A program made the position numbers and the translations under genes. A stretch of DNA of 11,605 bases from an uncultured Mucispirillum sp. (GTDB taxonomy: Bacteria > Chrysiogenota > Deferribacteres > Deferribacterales > Mucispirillaceae): NCBI GenBank assembly GCA_945929285.1, contig CAMEOC010000007.1, positions 1 to 11,605 on the forward strand, written 5' to 3'. Each line of letters begins with the position of its first letter. The first letter of the stretch is position 1. Below the pieces are notes generated by a model. The model was not told the DNA's origin, made no database searches, and saw only the letters and a program-made list of their open reading frames with translations. Below, piece by piece: positions 7,795 to 11,605 of the stretch.

Positions 7795-9306
7795 ATGTTT
7801 AAAATCAGTTTTAAAGCGTTGTTTTTTTTCATTCTTTTTTATCTTGCAGTAGTTATAGTATTATCTGAACTAGACATTATTCCAACAGTAGTATCACTTA
7901 TACTTTATGCAATATTTTTCCCAATGGCATTTTTTTCTGTGAAAAATATACTATCTTCTATTTTACATATTGCCAATGTTATGGCAACAGAAGAAGATGA
8001 GATAGTAGATTTAAGAAAAAGGGCAGACCAAAATGTAAAATGCGAGCATTGTAGAAGTATTGCAAAATCATTAAACCATATGATGCGAAATACTGATAAA
8101 ACTATTTTAGAGTTTTATAAGTTAATAGTTTATGCTGAAGGACGCTCTTTAACAGTTTCTTCTTCCATTGCCACAGTGGATGAAAGTATTACAAAAAATG
8201 CACAAAGCGCACAAAATATATATGATTCCATTAATAATTTAGTGGGTTATATTAGTAAAATTACACAAACTTCTGAGGAGATTAACTCTGATATTAATAA
8301 ATCTCTTGATTTAACTAAAAATGGCTCTACTGCTATGGAGCATGCTAAAGATTTAATGATAAGTATTTCTGATTCTGCTTCCTCCCTTGGTAAAAAAATA
8401 GAAGAATTAAACTCCGGGGCTGAAAAAATTGGTGTAATCGTTTCTGTTATTGATGATATTTCAGAACAAACTGCATTGCTTTCTTTAAATGCAGCCATAG
8501 AAGCAGCGCGAGCAGGGGAAGCAGGTAGAGGCTTTGCTGTGGTGGCAGATGAAGTTAGGAAATTAGCAGATAAAACTACAAAATCTACCAATGAAATTAA
8601 AGAAATGGTTTCTGAAATTCAAAACTATATTGAAGAAGTATCATTTCAAACCAGTAATATATTTAGCCAGATAAGCCAGCAGAAAGACCAAACTGAAATT
8701 GTATATAAAAACTTTACAGAAATACTTAATTTTTCTGAAAGGGTTAGTGTTACAAGTGATGAGATTACTAAAACCATGCAGCTGCACTCTGGTGTAAATG
8801 AGCAGATAGCCCGAGATGCTCAAGATATTATGGAAGTTTCAGAAACTACTGATAATTTAATGCAGCAGCTTGTGGTAAACTATAATGTAATGATAGATGC
8901 TATGGGCGAGCTTACTACAAGGGTTTCTTCCATTAAATATTCAAGCCGTGCCGTTCTCTTTTTAAGGGCAAAAAGTGCTCACTTGAAATTTATGTATAAT
9001 GTATATACTCACTATATGCAAAATAAATCTACTACACTTACTACCCATAGAACATGTGCTTTTGGTCAGTTTTATTATAACTTAGGCCAGAAGCTTTTCT
9101 CTAATGATAAAGTGTATAGAGATATTGAGCCAATACATGAAAGAGTGCATACTCTTGGCCATATGGTTATGGAAAAAATTGAGAAGAAAGATAGAGTAGG
9201 TGCTTATAAAGTGCTTTTAGAGCTGCAGTCTAATGTGGACAAGTTAATAGATATGCTTGATAAGTTAATAGACCATTACTTAGAAGGCGACTGGCTCAAC
9301 TATTAA
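7795..9306 (+). CDS. Methyl-accepting chemotaxis protein with C-terminal CZB zinc domain, no external sensor domain (receptor 1)
   Basis: Chemoreceptor of 503 residues. Two hydrophobic helices (about 6-26 and 29-50) are joined by only a few residues, so almost nothing faces outside. No clear HAMP follows; instead a short helix leads to KCEHCRS, a CxxC at C83/C86. The signalling coiled coil runs about 100-385 with the conserved tip [20 protein letters not shown] (224-243) and [13 protein letters not shown], which binds CheA/CheW. The C-terminus is a CZB domain: H396 (AHLKFMY), C421 (TCAFGQFY), H448 and H452 (PIHERVH) match the His-Cys-His-His zinc site known from this family, which is linked to cytoplasmic zinc, redox and oxidant sensing. 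The last five residues, DWLNY, fit the CheR-docking pattern x-aromatic-x-x-aromatic. ATG at 7795 has TTGGAG 6 nt upstream; an in-frame TTG at 7783 is part of that site. Ligand unknown; family certain. Confidence 0.93.
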   Translation: MFKISFKALFFFILFYLAVVIVLSELDIIPTVVSLILYAIFFPMAFFSVKNILSSILHIANVMATEEDEIVDLRKRADQNVKCEHCRSIAKSLNHMMRNTDKTILEFYKLIVYAEGRSLTVSSSIATVDESITKNAQSAQNIYDSINNLVGYISKITQTSEEINSDINKSLDLTKNGSTAMEHAKDLMISISDSASSLGKKIEELNSGAEKIGVIVSVIDDISEQTALLSLNAAIEAARAGEAGRGFAVVADEVRKLADKTTKSTNEIKEMVSEIQNYIEEVSFQTSNIFSQISQQKDQTEIVYKNFTEILNFSERVSVTSDEITKTMQLHSGVNEQIARDAQDIMEVSETTDNLMQQLVVNYNVMIDAMGELTTRVSSIKYSSRAVLFLRAKSAHLKFMYNVYTHYMQNKSTTLTTHRTCAFGQFYYNLGQKLFSNDKVYRDIEPIHERVHTLGHMVMEKIEKKDRVGAYKVLLELQSNVDKLIDMLDKLIDHYLEGDWLNY

Positions 9307-9356
9307 AAAATAAACATTAATTTATGGAAGAAATATAAAGCTTTATACTAAATGCC

Positions 9357-9385
9357 TTGAAATTTGCCTTTTTTATACTTATACT
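9357..9385 (+). promoter_or_regulatory. Predicted sigma70 promoter of the second chemoreceptor gene
   Basis: TTGAAA (9357-9362) and TATACT (9380-9385) are exactly 17 nt apart, a strong match, and lie 56 nt upstream of the ATG at 9442. This suggests the second receptor is transcribed independently of trmI and receptor 1. No convincing terminator is visible between 9307 and 9356. A weak sigma28-like reading also exists at 9336-9361 (TAAAG ... GCCTTGAA), but its spacing and second box are poor. Confidence 0.6.
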
Positions 9386-9441
9386 AATATGAAGTAATAT
9401 ACTATGAGTTTTTAAGTATTAGTTTTATATATGAGGTAGTT

Positions 9442-10926
9442 ATGACATTTTTAACACAGTTTATACTTTCTTCCATTTATTATGTTATCCTTATAACCCT
9501 TATATTACTGGGTGTTCTTCCTGTTTATTTATCTATTATTATGGCTTTAGCCCATATTGGTATTACCATATTTATTGTAAGAAAGCTCATTAAAAAAATT
9601 GGCAATATTGTGCTTGATATGAAGTATGAAAATAATAATGTGCTTGATTTATCTGCTAGGGCAGACGGCCAGGAAAACTGCACATATTGCACAGATATTG
9701 CATCATCTATAAATAAAATAATGGTTTGTATAGATACCAATGTATTAGATTTTTATAAAATGATAAGTAATGCCAGTGCAAAATCATTATTTGTATCATC
9801 TTCTATTGCTGTGGTTAATGAAAGCATAAGTATAAGCCATAATAAATCTGATAGTATAAATGCTTCCATTGAAGAAGTTATATCATTTATTAAAAGCCTT
9901 TCTGCCTCATCTCATGAAATATTAGAAAATATCTCAAAATCTTTAGAGCTTACACGAAATGGGGCAGATGCTATTACCCAGGCCAGCAATATGACAGAAG
10001 AAATTAATTCATCTGTAAATATTTTGCAGGAGCAAATAAGTATATTAAATGCAGGGGCAGAAAAAATAGGCCTTGTGGTTTCTGTTATTGAAGAAATAGC
10101 TAAGCAAACTGCATTACTTTCATTAAATGCTTCCATTGAAGCTGCGCGAGCAGGGGAAGCAGGCAAAGGCTTTGCTGTGGTGGCAGATGAAGTTAGGCAG
10201 CTGGCAGATAAAACTAACCATTCTACTTCAGAGATAAAATCTATAATTGGCGAAATTCAGCAAAATATTGAAAAAGTTTCATATCAAACTGGTCATGTTT
10301 CTGAAAATATATTAAACCAGCAAAACCAAACTGTTTTAGCCCATAAGTATTTTAATGATATATTAAATGTTTCTGATGAAATATCTATTATGCTTAATAA
10401 AATAAATGAAATAACATCGGTTAATAGTAATATTAGCGATAAAATCAGTAATGATTCCAATGATATTAAGAACCTAACCTATAACACATCTAACTTAATG
10501 AACGAGTTAATAGATAATTTTGCCATAATGGAAAAATCTATTAATGCGGTGGTAGATAGAATATCACAAATAAAATACAGCTCTAAAGGGGCTTATTTCT
10601 TAAATGCAAAAATAGCCCATTTAAAATTTATGTATAATGTATACAGCAACTTTATGAAAGGCAACTATATAAACCTACCAGACCATTATAACTGTGCTTT
10701 TGGTAAATTTTATTACAGTAACGGTAAAGAGATTTTTGGTAAAGATGCAGATTTTAATGCCATAGAACCAATACATGCTCAAGTTCATACTTTAGGCCAT
10801 AAGGTTATGGATGCTGTTGCAGCAAATAACAGGGAAGAAGCCCTTGCAGGTATAAACCAGTTACAAGAAACCGTTACAAACTTAGTGGGTATATTAGATA
10901 AATTAATAGAAAAATATACAAAATAA
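9442..10926 (+). CDS. Methyl-accepting chemotaxis protein with C-terminal CZB zinc domain, no external sensor domain (receptor 2)
   Basis: A 494-residue paralogue of the preceding receptor with the same plan. Two membrane helices (about 7-24 and 28-47) have a tiny loop. NCTYCTD follows, with CxxC at C80/C83, aligned with the CxxC of receptor 1. The signalling coiled coil runs about 98-380, with tip [20 protein letters not shown] (221-240). The CZB domain has H393 (AHLKFMY), C418 (NCAFGKFY), H445 and H449 (PIHAQVH), complete for zinc binding. It differs most from receptor 1 in the coiled coil before and after the tip. It ends EKYTK and so lacks the CheR-docking pentapeptide seen in its neighbour, which may mean it depends on receptor 1 for efficient methylation in mixed arrays (inference). 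ATG at 9442 has GAGG 5 nt upstream, and the gene has its own promoter. The pair probably arose by tandem duplication. Signal unknown. Confidence 0.93.
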   Translation: MTFLTQFILSSIYYVILITLILLGVLPVYLSIIMALAHIGITIFIVRKLIKKIGNIVLDMKYENNNVLDLSARADGQENCTYCTDIASSINKIMVCIDTNVLDFYKMISNASAKSLFVSSSIAVVNESISISHNKSDSINASIEEVISFIKSLSASSHEILENISKSLELTRNGADAITQASNMTEEINSSVNILQEQISILNAGAEKIGLVVSVIEEIAKQTALLSLNASIEAARAGEAGKGFAVVADEVRQLADKTNHSTSEIKSIIGEIQQNIEKVSYQTGHVSENILNQQNQTVLAHKYFNDILNVSDEISIMLNKINEITSVNSNISDKISNDSNDIKNLTYNTSNLMNELIDNFAIMEKSINAVVDRISQIKYSSKGAYFLNAKIAHLKFMYNVYSNFMKGNYINLPDHYNCAFGKFYYSNGKEIFGKDADFNAIEPIHAQVHTLGHKVMDAVAANNREEALAGINQLQETVTNLVGILDKLIEKYTK

Positions 10927-10932
10927 TGTAAT

Positions 10933-10993
10933 GTGGTAAAAGTGTAGTGCTATATAACCTTTTAGGATAATATCTCTTTAGTAAACATGCAAG
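10933..10993. repeat. Block C repeat, copy 1 (degenerate)
   Basis: This segment aligns with 11366-11425 through shared pieces such as AAAAGT-TAGTG, TTTAGGATAA and CTCTTTAGTAA. Its hairpin is largely lost, keeping only TTA-GGA-TAA, so it looks like an older or decayed copy. It begins just after the receptor 2 stop codon. Confidence 0.6.
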
Positions 10994-11022
10994 CACTTGA
11001 AAGTTTATGGTTTAGATATATC

Positions 11023-11077
11023 TAATGCCTGCTTATTATTTAATATTTGGTTATTTATTGCAGGCTTTATACACCTA
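11023..11077. repeat. Block B, 55-nt exact direct repeat, copy 1
   Basis: These 55 bases are identical to 11551-11605. Each copy contains the inverted repeat GCCTGC (11027-11032) and GCAGGC (11060-11065) around a 27-nt AT-rich loop, followed by TTTATACACCTA. The bases just upstream are also similar (TTTAGATATAT against TTTAGAATATAT). A terminator role for receptor 2 is possible because TTTAT follows the stem, but the loop is long. Confidence 0.85.
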
Positions 11078-11120
11078 GATACTTCGCCTTAAGGCTCAGT
11101 ATAGACAGTAAAGTGTGGGA
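11074..11120. repeat. Block A palindromic repeat, copy 1
   Basis: This 47-nt element matches 11325-11371 with only two differences (11085 C/G and 11114 T/A). Its core is a hairpin: ATACT (11079-11083) pairs with AGTAT (11098-11102), and the perfect palindrome GCCTTAAGGC (11086-11095) sits between, bounded by TC mismatches. It directly follows and overlaps the end of block B copy 1. Confidence 0.85.
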
Positions 11121-11238
11121 ATGCTTTATACAGATAATTCATACTTATATGTCCTTACTTAAACTAAATACGATTATTATAAAATTTCTAGCTAGTATAT
11201 ATAATTAATCTTTGTACAAATATAAAGCTAAAATAATG

Positions 11239-11266
11239 TCATTATGAGCAAAATCGAATAATCTGA
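11239..11266. repeat. TCATTATGAGC-type palindrome, inverted relative to block A
   Basis: Read on the minus strand, this element has GATTATTCG, a short spacer, GCTC, ATAAT and GACA. This matches block A's GATACTTCG ... GCTC, AGTAT and GACA framework in opposite orientation. The outer stem is ATTAT/ATAAT in place of ATACT/AGTAT, so both arms changed together. Confidence 0.5.
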
Positions 11267-11289
11267 AAGTTTAAAGGCAAGACTATGTT

Positions 11290-11301
11290 TACCACTTGGT
11301 A
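11290..11301. repeat. Short inverted repeat replacing the block B stem before block A copy 2
   Basis: TACCA and TGGTA flank CT here. The surrounding bases up to TATTGCA and ATACTATACTCCTAGA align loosely with the end of block B, but the GCCTGC/GCAGGC stem is gone, so this appears to be a rebuilt or decayed block B. Confidence 0.35.
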
Positions 11302-11324
11302 TTATATATTGCAAATACTATACT

Positions 11325-11371
11325 CCTAGATACTTGGCCTTAAGGCTCAGTATAGACAGTAAAGAGTGGGA
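11325..11371. repeat. Block A palindromic repeat, copy 2
   Basis: Second copy of the 47-nt element, 251 nt after the first, with the same nested hairpin: ATACT 11330-11334, GCCTTAAGGC 11337-11346 and AGTAT 11349-11353. Unlike copy 1 it continues directly into a well-kept block C. Confidence 0.85.
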
Positions 11372-11425
11372 AAAGTATAGTGTAAGCATACAAGCCTTTA
11401 GGATAAAGGCTCTTTAGTAAGCAAG
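11366..11425. repeat. Block C repeat, copy 2, with intact hairpin
   Basis: It contains AGCCTTTA (11393-11400), GGA and TAAAGGCT (11404-11411), an 8-bp perfect stem with a 3-nt loop, followed by CTTTAG. It aligns with the degenerate copy at 10933-10993. It might act as a weak terminator, but the T-run is short. Confidence 0.6.
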
Positions 11426-11454
11426 GGAGCATTCACTGCGACCAAAGCAACTAT

Positions 11455-11482
11455 TTAAAAAATCTATGGACAGATTTTTTAA
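11455..11482. repeat. 11-bp perfect inverted repeat
   Basis: TTAAAAAATCT (11455-11465) and AGATTTTTTAA (11472-11482) are exact inverses around a 6-nt loop ATGGAC. The stem is AT-only apart from one C-G pair, and its second arm carries a T-run, so it could end transcription in either direction. The bases before it (CACTGCGACCAAAGCAAC) look like a decayed palindromic repeat of the TCATTGCGAG type. Confidence 0.55.
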
Positions 11483-11497
11483 TAAAAATTTTAATTA

Positions 11498-11524
11498 GTC
11501 TATTATGAGCCAGTGCGAGTAATC
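11498..11524. repeat. TCATTATGAGC-type palindrome, second degenerate copy
   Basis: GTCTATTATGAGC, a short spacer, GCGAGTAATC keep the framework of the element at 11239-11266 in the same orientation. The stem ATTAT/GTAAT would close with one G-T wobble. Confidence 0.4.
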
Positions 11525-11550
11525 TTAGAATTTATTATTTAGAATATATT

Positions 11551-11605
11551 TAATGCCTGCTTATTATTTAATATTTGGTTATTTATTGCAGGCTTTATAC
11601 ACCTA
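11551..11605. repeat. Block B, 55-nt exact direct repeat, copy 2 (reaches window end)
   Basis: Identical over all 55 bases to 11023-11077, including the stem GCCTGC (11555-11560) and GCAGGC (11588-11593). The identity runs to the last base of the window, so the true repeat is probably longer and a further block A may follow. Confidence 0.85.

Larger units (their letters stand above)
10927..11605. other. Gene-free tail: mosaic of palindromic intergenic repeats
   Basis: I see no coding region or tRNA in these 679 bases after receptor 2. The stretch is built from recurring blocks. Block B is a GCCTGC/GCAGGC hairpin. Block A is a CTAGATACT palindrome ending in GACAG. Block C is an AGCCTTTA-type hairpin followed by CTTTAGTAA. 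Degenerate TCATTATGAGC-type palindromes are scattered between them. Blocks occur in the order C-B-A, then A-C, then B, and the last copy runs off the window edge, so the array probably continues. The separate elements are listed individually. Confidence 0.75.

Noticed and set aside
7933-8030. HAMP domain after the second membrane helix of receptor 1
   Set aside because: The stretch has no clear pair of amphipathic helices with the HAMP connector pattern; it reads as one helix leading to the CxxC.
9307-9356. Terminator after receptor 1
   Set aside because: TGCC...TTGCC followed by a T-run suggested one, but the two arms are direct rather than inverted repeats, so no stem forms.
9336-9361. Sigma28 (flagellar) promoter before receptor 2
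   Set aside because: TAAAG ... GCCTTGAA has 14 nt where 15 is expected and only about five of eight matches in the second box; a much better sigma70 match lies at 9357-9385.
10927-11605. CRISPR array from the repeated segments
   Set aside because: Repeats are 47-60 nt, few, unevenly spaced (251-528 nt) and of several kinds, with no uniform spacers and no cas genes nearby.
10927-11605. Integron attC sites from the hairpin-bearing repeats
   Set aside because: No GTTRRRY/RYYYAAC core pair, no cassette genes and no integrase are present.

Overview
This is an AT-rich bacterial window. Sampled lines read about 45% G+C at 901-960, 37% at 7201-7260, and only 13-27% in the central block. It carries a tyrosine/phenylalanine biosynthesis operon, a restriction-modification (RM) pair, a tRNA methyltransferase gene, two chemoreceptor genes and a gene-free tail of palindromic repeats. 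The chemoreceptors imply a motile organism, and the bifunctional PheA plus CZB-type receptors fit a Gram-negative. The style recalls Deferribacterota such as Mucispirillum, or similar low-GC gut bacteria, but that placement is a guess from gene style and not a database result.

Layout. From 3555 down to 1 on the minus strand lies a tightly packed operon: pheA (chorismate mutase/prephenate dehydratase), hisC (HisC-type aminotransferase), aroF (DAHP synthase) and the start of tyrA (prephenate dehydrogenase, cut by the window edge). It holds the entry step of the shikimate pathway, both branches after chorismate and an aminotransferase able to finish them. A strong-looking promoter sits so close to pheA that its mRNA should be leaderless.

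From 6774 down to 3645, also on the minus strand, is a much more AT-rich cassette. It encodes a DNA adenine methyltransferase made of two fused Dam-like domains and, overlapping it by 8 nt, an HNH nuclease. This looks like a complete RM system for an asymmetric (type IIS-like) site, probably acquired horizontally and landed directly upstream of the pheA promoter.

A 230-bp divergent intergenic region (6775-7004) holds one promoter for each direction. To its right, on the plus strand, are trmI (tRNA m1A58 methyltransferase) and, 16 bp later, the first chemoreceptor. A second, paralogous chemoreceptor follows with its own promoter. Both receptors have two membrane helices with almost no external loop, a conserved CxxC after the membrane, a standard signalling hairpin and a C-terminal zinc-binding CZB domain. 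They therefore probably sense something inside the cell. Only the first ends in a CheR-type pentapeptide.

From 10927 to the end I see no gene. The stretch is a mosaic of repeats and hairpins, including one 55-nt repeat present twice without a difference and a palindrome family whose arms change in a compensatory way.
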